Origin: Pratylenchus scribneri
Taxonomy: Eukaryota; Nematoda; Chromadorea; Rhabditida; Pratylenchidae
Direction: 5' to 3'
Assembly: GCA_030063045.1 (NCBI GenBank)
Contig: JAQSEB010000063.1
Location: forward strand, 310,001 to 374,000
Length of the DNA: 64,000 bases
Positions 43,217 to 55,930 of the stretch are shown piece by piece (the first letter of the stretch is position 1; each line of letters opens with the position of its first letter). Both the position numbers and the translations under genes were made by a program. Below the pieces are notes generated by a model, which worked only from the letters and a program-made list of their open reading frames with translations, had not been told where the DNA came from and ran no database searches.

Positions 43217-43464
43217 AATCAACGAACAAATTTCATTAAAAAATCAATTTTTTGAAATTAAATTAAAACAATTTTCATTGCATTTTTGCGTTTTTTTGCG
43301 TTAATTTTCCCATTTTTACGCAAAACGCAAAACGAAACGCAAAGGCCAAAAATGAACGCAATTAACGCAAAACGCAAAACGCAATGCGCTCATCCCTGCT
43401 CCAGAGGCTACTTCAATGCATAGGCATGCCAAATAAAAAATGGGACGATCACAGTTTACAGATA

Positions 43465-44193
43465 AGCACATAGAAATTTGTTTTTTATTATTACTGAAAT
43501 TTTTTCTAATTTATTAGAAAGAAAAAGAAGAATAACTTCTAAATAACTAACAAAATTATGATTTGTCATTTGTCATTAGCCTGATTAGATAAATGTCCAG
43601 CAGTGGCTATATATTTGTAGAAAAAATCCAAAATGTATAATTAAATTGAATTATTAATTTTATTTTAATTTAATTATTATTAATTTCGATCAATTCCATC
43701 CAATAGTTTTTTATTTAATCATTCTAAAATTGAAATAAAATTATAAAAATTTGAACAGAAAAATTATTTAGGAGTTTCACCTGAAAATCACAAAAATAAA
43801 TAAAATAATCTGTAACCTTTTTAATTGGTCTTTTTATGAGAATAAATGAATTTATTTTACAAGAATCTTCAGTTTTAGGGCAAATAGAATTTTATTCAAT
43901 ATTTTTAAAAATGAGTATCAAAAAAAGAATAATAATGAATGAACACATAAATTTAATAAAATAGATATAAAAAGGCGAAAACATTTGTGGAAAAGGCACA
44001 AAAACTATATTTTTAATGGAAAAAAATTTTAGAAATAGAATTCGAAATTAAATAATTAATTTTATTATACAAATGGCTGGGTGGAAATTTTAAATAAATG
44101 CAATTTTTAATTAAGAAATGCCATGAAAAATATAATCAAAAATTAAGATCGACCCAAAGAAAATGAATTAATCGTCAATTAAGTGGATAAAGG
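43465..44193. other. OATP 3' flank and spacer
   Basis: AT-rich DNA downstream of the OATP stop codon. 43875-44110 has a copy at 38260-38490. No further gene is seen. Confidence 0.5.
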
Positions 44194-47100
44194 TCAAGTT
44201 GGAATTGCCTCTAGCGTGATTGTCTCCTGCCCTAGGGCTTTTGCCCTCTCAATTTCTGTCGGTTCCTTCCCATTCCCGTCTTCATCTTCTTCTTCCTGTA
44301 AATTCAGGCCTTTGGCATGCACACAAACATAAATGTCGGCAACTAAAGAGAACAGCCGAATGCACACATAAAGCCAATGCATTCGCATTCGAAGTGTCCA
44401 TGGATCATAGATCTAAATAAAATAAGTGAATAAAATAAAAATATTTTGATGTCAAAAAAAAGTGAAAATTTATATTTGAAATTATTTTTGAATTTTTTGG
44501 TTAAATTTAAAAAATAAAAAATTTTTTTAATCTGAAACTCATAAAATATTTTCAGTAATTTTTAATAAATAATTTTAAAAATAAATCAATTCTTAAAAAA
44601 ATCTAAGGAGAGGTCATCAAAAATTTTGAGTTAATAATAAAATTTTTAAGCAAATAATTTAAAAAATTAAAGTTTAAAAATTAAGAAGACCTGACAAGCA
44701 CCTCGCCCATGACAATCATAATCCCAAATTTGACAGGCACTATCAATGAGCCATCCCCAAAGGATTGGCGATGGAAGAGTGCCAATGGAGGAAACCTTGG
44801 TTTAAATAATTGATTTAAAATTTAAAAATACTTTTTTAATTAAAATATATATATATTTATGACAATAAAATATTTTAAGTACCAAAAAGCCTTGAAGACC
44901 GAGTGCTGGACTTCGAGTTTGCGGGGGAACGGATCGAAGCAGGAGTAACATTCCGGGGACCATGGCTGTCCCAGCAAGGAATGCGCCTACAACAACTATG
45001 CCAAAGAATGCATATCTGTTAAAAAAGAACAAATTTTAATTTATATTTTATTTTTTAAATAATTTTTCGTTTGGTGTTCCACCCAAATTATATTCCACAG
45101 AAATTGAGCAAAATTTAATAATTTTTTTACTGGTAATTCTTTTATATGTTTGAAAAAAAAGATTTTTATTCTCATATTTATAATAATTTAATTATTGTAT
45201 TTTTATATTTGTAAATCAAAATTTATTTATTTTATTTTTTTTAACAATTTTTATTTTTTCCTTTTTGATTGCCCATTTTGAAATATTTTTCACATTATAT
45301 TATTTAATTGAAATTTATAATTTTTTAATAATAATTTTTTATGAGTGGAAAAAAAAATCTGCTGCTCACTTCATCCATTTGCAATCATCAAAGCACAAAT
45401 CCTTACTGACATAATTGCCAGCATCGGAAGGAAGACAATCACATTCCGAAAATTCCAACTGATATTTTTCCAAATTGATGACCTGTAAAAATTTATTTTT
45501 AATATTTTAATAAATTTTGTTTTCAATTAATAATTTTTCAAATTTTCACTTCAACATGCCGGCATCCAGCATGGCATGGTGAATAATAAACTTGGCCAGT
45601 TGAATCGCAAACTGGATAAAGCTTCGCCGATTCACATCCACATTCAGAATTACACTGCTGAGAATAATTAAAATTGTTGACAATGCCATCACGGCCAACC
45701 CTGAATTGAAAAATGAAATTATTTTAATATTGTATAATTATAATTTATTGACATTGTTAAAAATGTTTTGTTAATCTTTCTTAATAATGGTAGAAAGAAA
45801 ATTTTTTTTGATTTAATTGAAATTTTAAGAGTTTGTAATATTTTATTTAAAAAACAAATTTATTTGAAAATTAAAAATTGACAAACAAAAAAATTTTTTA
45901 TTAAAATTAATTTTATTAAATTAATTATTTTGTTAACCTATTCACAACCGAATGGCATCCAAGCTGGGATTTCAGCGCGAACAAAGATGTATTAATAATG
46001 GAAATCACAAGCACATAAATGGCCGCCTTCCTTCCATTCAATCTCAATTTTCGTGTAATAAATCCGCCACTGGCTGCACCAAATGCGAAACCGAGTACCC
46101 CAAAAACGGCCATATAAATATGGACCATATATCGGGGAATGCCATAATGGTTCTCCAAGAATTTGGGCAAAAAGACCATATAGCCCTGTGGAAAATATTA
46201 ATTTGATAAAATATATTTTTTAAAATTTTTAATACTATAAATAATTTCTTTGAAATATATTTTTTAATTAGAAAAATATTCCAAAAATAAAAGAAATTGA
46301 AGAAAAGGAGGTTCAAAAAATTAATATATTTAAATAAAAAATAAATTCATTTAAAATAATAAAAGAATATAAATGCAAAATTTTTAATTTTCATAAGAAT
46401 TTAATCAGAAATTAAATTTCTAATTAAATGGCTAAATTGAAGGAGAAATATCTAAATCCATGCAAAAGCTTAATAAAAATAATTTTCCTTTTTCGTGAAT
46501 AATAATTTATAAAAATTTAAAATATCTAAATTAAAAATAATTAAATTAATATTTATTTTAAGAATTTTTTTTAAATTAATAATTCACTTTGAAGGCAAAA
46601 ACATCGGTCATCCGTGCAATTGAAGCGCCAACATACACTCGTGAATTTAGCACTTCCCGATAGGAACGAATGAATGCCGAAAAATTGCTTAATTTTTTGC
46701 CATCTCCGGTCACATCTTTTGGGAAAATTATTTATATTTTTAAACTTCAAAAAAATAATTATTTAAATTATATTAAATCAAAAAAATTATGGGATGCAAA
46801 AAATTTTTCTTTTTTATATAATTAAAACTCATAAAATATTAATTTTATTTTAATTTAATAAAGCATAAAAATATATTCAATTCAATTAAAAAACTTTGTC
46901 CGAAATTCAATAATTTTAATAAGAATAATAAATATATTAATATGTTCTTGTAGAATATTTTTCCTTTTGAATTAAATTTTTGAAACACATAATATTTTAT
47001 TTAATAAATATTTATAAATTCATAAAATTTAATTTTTTAAATATTTTTTTTTTTGAGTTATTGAACTATATTAATAAAATAATGAAAAAAATATTTTAAA

Positions 47101-50100
47101 AATATTTAACAAAAATAATAAAAGGAAAAATTTCGCCCACCTTTTTCCACATGTCTGTCGACCAATGCCAATTTTCTTCGCTCCTTTTGTCCTCCATTTC
47201 CATTATCACTTCCAATTTTCCCGTTGGTAATTGTTGACCCTTCATTTTTATGAATTTTTTCCAGGGAATGAAAATCGGTGGCAATTTTTCCATTCAAATA
47301 TTTTTGTTGATGAATTTGATGATTATTCCCTCCATTTTGTAATATGATGGATTGTTGTTGCTTCTTTCTATAGATTTATTTAATATTTGATTGTGATAAA
47401 AATAATTTTAATTTATAAATTTAACATTTTTTTAAATCGTAAATTAAAATACATATTTAAAATTATTTTTATATTTATGCTAACTTTTTACTGCTGGATG
47501 ATTCTGGAAAGAAAAACAGTGCGAATGAAGGACCAATCATGACAACACCAATGAATAAGAAACCAAGCCACCAAGCCCCAATCCAAGTTGGATCCTTAAA
47601 TTTTATATTTTGAAAAATTATAGATATTGATTTTATTTTTAATTTATGTCTCCGACATTGCGTGCAATTTTGTATTTCGGTTTAAATTAACGAGCATATT
47701 AAATAATATTTTACGAGTTTTAAAAATTTGCTAAAAATTTTAATTTTTTATATTTTTGCTCAAAATTATTTGCCCATAATTTTTCACCTGCGCGGTTAGC
47801 CCTTTTGGTGCCGATGCTGGGAATGTGTAATAAATTTTGTTGACAATTGAGCCGATGAGGAAGCCACAAATCGGACCAAGAATTTTGAAGAAATTTATCA
47901 TCGCTAAATTTATAATTTTATGCTAATTTTTCAAAATTTTCTTAAATTTTTTTTTTAAATTTTATATATTGTGAGTAATTTTTAATTAATATTATGAATA
48001 ATTTTTAATTAAATTTTCTACCAAAATAAATAGGCATTTGTTGCTTTTTCACGTTATCATCAATGAGCGGCACGCCCAATGACCATGGCATGGTTCGGCC
48101 AAATCCAAGGACCAACATCGCACCGAAACTTTAAATCGAAAATTTAATTTTTAATTTTTTATGTTAAATTTTGTAAAGAAAGGTAAAAATTAAAGTGAAA
48201 AAAATTATTAAATAGAAAGTAATTTTAAAAAATTTTATAAATTTAAAAATAATCGAATTTAATTTAAGTAAAATTAAAATAATTTATTTTTTAAATTAAA
48301 TTTTAAAAATATTATTTAGAAAATTATAAACATATTAAATAAATTTTTCCGATGTAAATTTAATAAATAATACATTAAAAATAATGGGCCAATGTTTGAT
48401 CCACTCCGTTGGCATGTTGTTTTCAGCAACAATTCACGCATTTGATTAATTAATTTATGGCAAAATGCGAATGGGGCAGCGGCGGCACGTCTCATTGTCT
48501 TCAAAAAATTAATTTTATAATTGCTTTTGGATTTAAAATTTTATTTTATTATTTTGTTAATTGAATATTTTCGATTGGGATATGTCGACAGATTTTTGAT
48601 TTAATTAATTTTAGCATAATTATTTAATAAAAATAATTAAGATAAAATTTTATGTGTTGCAAAAAATTAATAAAAATTTATATTTTAATTCGGTGAATTG
48701 ATGGACCTTGAGATCAGCCTCCGGAAATTCTTGACGATTTGCGACGAAATGGCGCATTGTTCTTGTCAAATGGGTGCTGGCATTTTCCCTCTCCTCCTTT
48801 GTTTTGGCAGAAAAGAGCAAATCAGAGAAAATGTAAATCTAATAAAGAAATTAAATTTTATCTAAAATTTCTTTTTATACTATAAATTTTTTATTTTTCC
48901 ATGAAAAAATTATTCATAACATAATAATTATCTTAATTTATTCATTTATTTAAATAAATTATTCCCAAATTTTTATAATGCCCAAAAAATAACTTTTGCT
49001 TTTATTTATGGTAAATTTTTCTTTGAGTATAAATTCTTAATAATTTTTATGTAGTTTCTGAATTTGAAACAATTTTAAAATTTGTAAATATTCTTAAATA
49101 AAAAAATTTAATGAATTTATTCCCCTTTTCACCTCAGAAATGATTGGCTCATCCAATGAATATGGATTTTTATCAGTGTAATTATAGCTTTTGGTCGATT
49201 CCAATTTTGATGACATTTGTTCATCGGCATTGCCAATACCACTGTCATTCGCTGAGTGATCCTCCCAAATTTTTCGTAACATTTGTCTCAACCGAATTGG
49301 CAGCCGATCGCGAATTGGGGCATAATCGAGGAAGGCACTGTAATCTTGGTGTTGAGCGCGAAATAGTCGAGAATTTGGGCGAAGTTGTTCCTGGAGAAAA
49401 TATTGGAAAATGAAACTCGTAAAATTAATTTATTAAATTTTTTTAAAATAACAAATATTTTCAAGCGACTATATAAAATTCAATGCTTATTTATACAAAA
49501 AATAAACTAATAAAAAATTGATTAAAAATGCAAAAAAATGTTTATTTTATTTGAGGGAAACTCACCTCTAATTGTGTGGTGTTTAATTGGGGAGTTGTAG
49601 TGGGGAACATGAAATTAGGCGATGAGGTCAACATATGGGCCAAAGCCATCATAATTGTACCAAAGCCAATCCATTTGGCACGATTTCCTGTAAAGTAATT
49701 TATTTATTAAGAAATGATACAATTTGAATAAATTAATAGAAAAAAATTTAATTTAATAATTCTCACCTTTTGAGCCAAAATAAGAAATTTGAATGACGAG
49801 AAGGCAATATGAAATGTCATCTTAAAATTATGCGAAAATAAATGATAAATGTTATTTTAATTTTACGTGCAGAAACGAGAAAGCCCGAAACTTTTGAGGG
49901 AATTTGAAAATGTCGTTCAATATTTTGCACCGCCGTAATCATATAACTGAAAAAAAATTAATTTTTTGAACTCATATAAATTTTTTATGGAAATTATTTT
50001 AAAAATTTATTAAAAATAAATGAAACTCAAAAATAAAAGACAAAAATCATTGCAGAAAAATATAAAAATTATTTAACTAATATTTAAAAATTATATAAAT

Positions 50101-50211
50101 TTATATTTGGTTGATTAATTTTATAAAAACCAACGTTCCACCAATGGATTCAAGGAAATAGACGAAAGTGAAAAGTGCCAGGAAGACATAGAGTCTACGA
50201 ATTTCCACCAT
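44194..50211 (-). CDS. Organic anion transporter polypeptide (OATP/SLCO family)
   Basis: Twelve-helix plasma-membrane carrier of amphipathic organic anions. Eighteen minus-strand exons join in phase to about 834 aa: 50211-50135, 49946-49867, 49820-49767, 49687-49566, 49390-49133, 48838-48707, 48498-48374, 48128-48022, 47903-47788, 47594-47485, 47367-47141, 46715-46588, 46185-45938, 45700-45550, 45482-45370, 45015-44883, 44795-44691 and 44412-44194. Landmarks: helix 1 RLYVFLALFTFVYFLESIGG; exon 8 GFGRTMPWSLGVPLIDDNV; exon 9 LGPICGFLIGS; exon 10 DPTWIGAWWLGFL; exon 13 LPKFLENHYGIPRYM and GAASGGFITRKL; a Kazal-like loop in exons 14-15 with CNSECGCESA, LYPVCDSTGQVYYSPCHAGC and SECDCL; exon 17 LPSPILWGWLIDSACQIWD. 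The cytoplasmic tail is acidic. Exons 5, 6 and 11 make long hydrophilic loops. Many of its exons have decayed copies at 34-41.6 kb. Confidence 0.93.
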
Positions 50212-52134
50212 ATTTTTTTCAGTGAATATTTTACAAATCTAAAAATTTAAATGATATTAAAATTGGATTAAATAAAATTTAAAAATTCACGAAAAATAAA
50301 GGTGAGAAGGATTAGAATTTGTTCGGATTAATATTTTATGGGAAAAAGTTTTATGGGATTTATTTTACCTCATGATAACATTTTAATTACCCGCCGGTGA
50401 TCTGTTGTGCGCGTGGGGAAGAGATATTCCTATTATACTATAAAATTGGAAGGGAATGCGGAATTAAAAATAATACTAACCATTTTTGCTTAGGGAGGGG
50501 AGAAAATCGATAAATGAACTCAAAAAGGATAAATAATTTGAAAAAAAATATTGTAATATTTTTATAATGGATCTCTTTCAGATTTGCCATTTTTGACCAT
50601 AAAATTTGGCCTCAAATCTGATTTTGAATTAAAATTGAAATTTCAAAAGCAAATAAATAATTTCTTTTCTATTTATTCAGATTATTGCTTTTTGCGTGAG
50701 TAATTTTGTGAAATTTTGTAGTAAATTTAATTGGAGAAAATTTGGCGAATTTATTTCAAAGGGCAATAATACGTCATGCGAGTACATTATTCAGGGAATG
50801 AGGATGGAATATTGGAAGAAGGCGATGAATTGATTTTGTGGGTATTTAAAGCAATAAACAACAAATCAAATTGTTTTAAACAAAAACAGAAAGGTTTCGT
50901 AATTTTTCAATTTTTTGTATATTAAATTTTTTATACAGACGAAGATAAATTTTGTCAATTCGATTCGATTATGGCGCATTACCCGATTCAATTTCATTGG
51001 TCGATTATGGGATTAAAAAAGATTTCTTGCAAAAATGATTTTTCTGATCCCCTGGATTTATTTAGATCCATTTTTGGAATTTCTTTAATATGGTTTTTTC
51101 CGGGAAACATTTGAAAGAATGCGGATGGAAAGTAATATTATTTTTGTATTCATCAAAAGAGGAAGGAACCCAAACAGCATTAATAGAAAAAAGGCACACA
51201 AATCCTCACGCGCAGAAAAATTGTATTTGAAATCCCCATGGGAACATAAAAATATTATTTCAATTAATGAAAGAGCTTTAACGGAAAGGAAGGAAATTAA
51301 TATTATAATAAAATTGACTTTCAAGAATGAATAGGAAAAAGGTGGAGGGGGAGGAATTTTGGTGTGAACAAGGCAAAATGGATTGAAAGGAGGGAATTAA
51401 TTTGTGAAGGAATCAAATTTGTATTTTTGAATCCTTTCATTTAATTCTTAACCATTGGTTTTATTCTCTTTTATCGCAATTGGCTTCCTTCAATTCTTTT
51501 ATCCGATTTTACTGGCATTTTAATTAAAATTTAAAAATTTATATTAGAAAAAAATATGGTCAGAATTTAAATATAATTTAGTTTTTGAACAAAAATCGGT
51601 TTTTAATACACTTTAATTTTGACCAATCCAGGACAAATTTTATATCATTCAACCATTAATAACTGTAATTCAATTGAGTATATGATTTTTGGTTTGTCAA
51701 TGTAGGATAAAAGCTTAAACCATTATAATTTTTGTGATCAATTTCAGTGCTCATATGGCTAATTATTTGGCTCTGTAATAAAAGTTAGTATCTAGTATTT
51801 GGAATATAAAAAATATGTGGACAGAATAATTGGCCCACTAAAGCTTATTTGCCTATTTGGATGGGAGGAAATTCTAATCGGAGAAAGGGAAATTAATGAA
51901 GAAAATGATGATATTAGGTAGGGGAAAGGCACACAATGAGACCCATTGTTTGTCTGGTATTGACTATTAGAGGGGGAACTGGCTTTGGTTAATGAGTGGG
52001 GAATGGACGAGATGATAAAGGTGCGCGGAAAAACTTACTGTGTGGAACGCGCGGTAAAAAACCTAACAAATATAAAAAATGATTCCAGCAGTTCTTCATG
52101 GAATTTTTATCAAAGAAGGATTGGGGGTGAAAGG
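50212..52134. other. Upstream of OATP; no gene recognised
   Basis: Should contain the OATP promoter. A 70-codon plus-strand ORF at 51119-51334 is Lys/Asn-rich and overlaps a 79-codon minus-strand ORF; neither has splice partners or a known family. A segment near 51590-51720 faintly resembles the palindromic MITE core (GGACAAATTTTATATCATTC). Confidence 0.4.
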
Positions 52135-52935
52135 CAGGGATGAGCGCATTGCGTTTTGCGTTTTGCGTTAATTGCGTTCATTTTTGGCCTTTGCGTTTCG
52201 TTTTGCGTTTTGCGTAAAAATAGGAAAATTAACGCAAAAAAACGCAAAAATGCAATGAAAATTGTTTTAATTTAATTTCAAAAAATTGATTTTTTAATGA
52301 AATTTGTTCGTTGATTTACCATTTTTGGCTTGAATTTTTCGCTGCACGGCCATTTTTTGCTCAAATTTTACGCTGCGCGGCCATTTTTGGCTTGAATTTT
52401 ACGCTGTGCGGCCATTTTTGGCTTGAATTTTACGCTGTGCGGCCATTTTTGGCTTGAATTTTACGCTGTGCGGCCATTTTTGGCTTGAATTTTACGCTGC
52501 GCGTCCATTTTTGGCTTGAATTTTCCGTTGCACGGCTCGAAAAATTGTAAAAATTCCTTCTCAAAAAACGTAATCTTAGTGCTGGATGTTTCTGGATTGT
52601 TCATTCATGATAAAAAACCTAATTAAAAAATTTTAATCAATTTATATTAGCTTAAAACGAAAATCTTTTTTTTTGACACCAAAATCTTTTTTTTTCAAGG
52701 CCAATGTACTTTTCTTTGAAAATAAATCTGACAGCCCTGACTTGATAATAATTGAAAAGAAAATTTTAATTTTCAAAAAAGAAAAAATTTTTTGACCATT
52801 GCGTTTTGCGTTTTGCGTTATTGCGTCCATTTTATGCCGTTGCGTTGCGTTTTCCGTTTTGCGTAAAAAAAAATTTTGAACGCATTGCGTTTTGCGTTTT
52901 GCGTTCTGTAGCTTTTGCCGTTGCGCTCATCCCTG
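52135..52935. mobile_element. Non-autonomous hAT-like transposon, second copy
   Basis: Terminal repeats CAGGGATGAGCGCA and complement, flanked by the 8-bp repeat GTGAAAGG (52127-52134 and 52936-52943). It is the reverse complement of the element at 42203 apart from the nested 427-bp insertion missing here. 801 bp, no transposase. Short ORFs in it are not genes. Confidence 0.92.
52322..52535. repeat. 31-bp tandem repeat within the second hAT-like element
   Basis: About six or seven units of GGCCATTTTTGGCTTGAATT plus TTACGCTGTGC, the complement of the array at 43043. Confidence 0.85.
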
Positions 52936-52943
52936 GTGAAAGG

Positions 52944-54449
52944 CCTTCATTTTCTTTAACGGTTCTTTCTTCACTTTATTTCTTTATTGTGTTTTCCATT
53001 TCCACCGATGGCGTGCGCAATTTGGCGCTCACGTAAAATCAATGCGCATTTTTTTTCCTTTTAATGTTACCAATAATTTGGTCTTCCTTCCAATTTCCTA
53101 CGATTGAAAGTGTTAAATCAATCTCTTCTTTGCCCCCAGCAAAAATTGATCATTGCTGCCGATGGAAAGAATGGTCGAGTTGATCTTCTCCATTGAAAAC
53201 AATTTTCAATGATGATTTTGAAGGGCGAATGGAATGTGCATTTTTGATGTTTTTTTCTTATTATTTTGAAGGGCTTATATTTGGTCGCAAAGATTCATAA
53301 ATGAATTTATTTTTAAAATTTTTCCAAATTATTTTTAAAATTAATGTTCGCCAATATGGGATTTATATTTTTTTTCAAAAGAAATTTATTTAATTTTTGT
53401 GCAAAAAATCTAAAATAAAATTTATGGTTTGCAAAAATATATTTGGTTTTAATCAAATTTTAAATTTTTTAGCTAACAATCCAAAAAACATTTATGGGTT
53501 GGAAAAATATTATTTAATTTTAATCGAATTTTTTATTTAAAAATAAAATTATGTGTTGCAAAAATTTAATAAAGCAGGATATCAAATTTTCGGGCAATAT
53601 AATTCCTAGAAACTAAATACTTATTTAAAATAATTCGGTGCCTTTTTGAAGACCCAAATTTGTCAATTAAATGATAATGGACATTTTTTTGGTATTTTCT
53701 ACTGTACTTTGGGACGATTAAATCACAAAAAATTAAAGAGAAATATATGAAGGGAATTTGTCGAAGAAGATGCGTGGGATGAAATGGAAAGATTTGGGGT
53801 GAAATGATGAGAAATTTGAGGAGAAGAGGCGCAAAATGGAAGACAATTAAAAGAATTTTTTTGGGAGAAAAAAGAGGTACGAATTCTACGCTCGATAATT
53901 GCTCTGAACTATATGATCTTCGCTGCCATCGCCCAAGAGAGTGTTGTTTTTCCCATTAAGGAGAAAAACTTGAAAGATAAATTAAAAGGGGCGCAATAAA
54001 AATTTTCTTCGGCCATCAATTCGCCAAAAAGTTGTGCGCGCGACTGAGGGCAGACTTTAAGAGGGGGGATGCGCATCTTGAAAACCCATAAAATTGGAGC
54101 CTAAATTTTATGGACAATTTTCAAAGAGAAATAATTTATTTTGGACCCATTCACTCTAAAAATTGTTTTTATTTTTCCATTTAAGTATTTCCGATTGCCA
54201 TCAAATTGAAGGAATTTTTTAATGTCTGAAAATTAGAATTTGGCGAAGAAAATTTACTAAATTTTTTTATAATAAAAAATGGGTTTTTTAAATAAAAGTT
54301 TTTAAATTTTTCCATTTTTTGGTACAATAAATGAATCAAGTGAGCAGCTAAAAACCAACGGAAGAATCAGAAAAAAAGACCACAGCGTTTGGTTTAGTTA
54401 CTCAAATGTACTGTAAAATATATTAAAATTAGATCTTGAATATTCAAAA
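52944..54449. other. No gene recognised
   Basis: AT-rich DNA with slightly GC-richer parts near 53000, 53130-53230 and 53900-54070. No exon, RNA gene or repeat could be supported. Confidence 0.45.
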
Positions 54450-54773
54450 ATGAATAATAAATCAAAATATGGAGTAAAATTTTTCGATAGAAGTTTTTGC
54501 TCTAAAATTGGACCAGGTTCAAATAATCCTCTGCTGAAGCTTTTAGAGATAGCCGATAAGTTAATTTCACATATGACAATTTTCATTTGGTTAGGAGGCT
54601 TGTCTATTCTTGACAATTATAATGCTCACTTCCTACATTTAAATAATAGAAAATATAAATTTTTAGTTTTTCAAATAAATCTCGAATCCAACAATTCTGT
54701 CTGTGATGGATTAGCTCAAGGAATAAGGATTAAATTTTACAAAAACAAAATGAAATTTTTGATTAAAAAATGA
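54450..54773 (+). CDS. Unassigned ORF, 107 codons
   Basis: An uninterrupted frame starting MNNKSKYGVKFFDRSFCSKI, with a hydrophobic stretch MTIFIWLGGLSIL near residue 42 and a Lys-rich end. No family or splice partner is recognised. A frame this long is mildly unusual in such AT-rich DNA, but chance is the simpler reading. Confidence 0.15.
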   Translation: MNNKSKYGVKFFDRSFCSKIGPGSNNPLLKLLEIADKLISHMTIFIWLGGLSILDNYNAHFLHLNNRKYKFLVFQINLESNNSVCDGLAQGIRIKFYKNKMKFLIKK

Positions 54774-55860
54774 GAGGAATTTGGAAAAAGAAAGGGAAGA
54801 AGCCCCATTCTTCGATGGGGGAATAAAAATGCATGGAAAAATTATCGTCAAGGGTGGAATGGGGAAAATAGACTGGATTGATTGTTCGGTGGCTTTGTTG
54901 ATGGATGAATTCTTGTGTAGAAAAGAAAAGTGGTCGCCGATTTTGTCTGATCTTCTTGCGAAGATCGAATGGAAAGAAGAAATGTGGAGAGGATCAATTG
55001 GGAATTCTTTGGCGGTGCAAATGTGTAAAGATGGTCAATGAAATGGAGTGGAAAATGTAAAAGCTTAACAGATGAGCCTTGAAGAAAAATGCGTTTTGAT
55101 GTTTCCGAGGGCAAATTCAGCTTGAATGAATTAATCCCTACCAAAAGCAAAAGAAAGGAATTGTTGAATGTAAATTACTTATGATTATGACCAATTTTTT
55201 GTGTTCATCATTTTTGTAGGCATTAATTTGGCTAAAATGGTTTTGATAAGGCAAAAATAGGGTTAATTAATTTACTTGATTTTTCTAATAAATATTTTTT
55301 CATAATTTTTTGAAATTGTTGATCATAATTTAATTTAATTATTTTTATTTTATTAATGGGTTTTTAATTTTTTACGTTGATGTCGCTGATGGTTTATTTT
55401 TTGTCGTATTGATTTAATTAGTTGAAATTTAAAAAAAATTCTAAAATAAATTTTATGAGTTGTAGTTTTTTAAAAGATTTATTTAAAAAATGTAAAAATC
55501 ATTTTTATATGTTGCAAAAAATGGCCATACTTAATTAATCCATTTAAATTAATCGAAATATTAATTAGACTCTTAATTGGCATCTTTTATATATTATTGC
55601 CTCAAATATGATAAAATTTTTGGATAAAATCAGTGCTTTTTAGAGGGAAATAATTGTTAGAAAAATGAAAATAGAGTAAATTTGTTCAATAAATTTTGAA
55701 AATTTTGGTGAATTAAGTTATTATACTACTAAAAATTTCAAACCAAAAAAACTACATAATAAATATGAAGTGCAAATTCTAGCTTTTTACAAAAATAAAA
55801 TATTTAAATAAAAAGAAAAAAAATATGAAGGTGTTGAAATAAGAATCCCAATATTATTCA
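54774..55860. other. No gene recognised
   Basis: The first 380 bases are less AT-rich with overlapping open frames on both strands (86 codons plus, 100 codons minus), neither like a known protein. The rest is AT-rich with no feature. Confidence 0.4.
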
Positions 55861-55930
55861 GGATATAATCCACTTGGGGTTGGTGCAATCATCATTTTCA
55901 TGATGAGCAGGGCCATTGGAAAATCTTTTT
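55861..55930 (+). CDS. Possible lone exon encoding a membrane segment
   Basis: Bounded by an ATTATTCAG acceptor and a CTG|GTTTG donor. One frame reads YNPLGVGAIIIFMMSRAIGK then SFSG, a plausible membrane helix with a basic end. No partner exons were found nearby, so it may be an exon copy from a gene outside the window. Confidence 0.2.

Larger units (their letters stand above)
42203..43398. mobile_element. Non-autonomous hAT-like transposon with 8-bp target duplication
   Basis: Terminal inverted repeats CAGGGATGAGCGCA (left) and its complement (right) are bounded by an 8-bp direct repeat CTCCAGAG (42195-42202 and 43399-43406). CAGGGATG ends and 8-bp duplications are typical of the hAT superfamily. 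Inside are GCAAAACGCAAAACG-rich subterminal repeats, a 31-bp tandem repeat and a nested 427-bp element, but no transposase. The relative at 52135 is in the opposite orientation. Confidence 0.9.
42184..43463 (+). pseudogene. JTB: JTB exon 4 copy split by a hAT-like element
   Basis: 42184-42202 (CACTGCCACTCCAGAG) and 43399-43463 (CTCCAGAGGCTACTTCAATG on to ACAGTTTACAG) together form a diverged JTB exon 4. The 1.2 kb between is a transposon, with CTCCAGAG duplicated on both sides. Confidence 0.85.

Noticed and set aside
45550..45700. Alternative frame reading of OATP exon 14 as a hydrophobic protein
   Set aside because: Phase of the neighbouring exons and the Cys-rich Kazal-like pattern fix the other frame.
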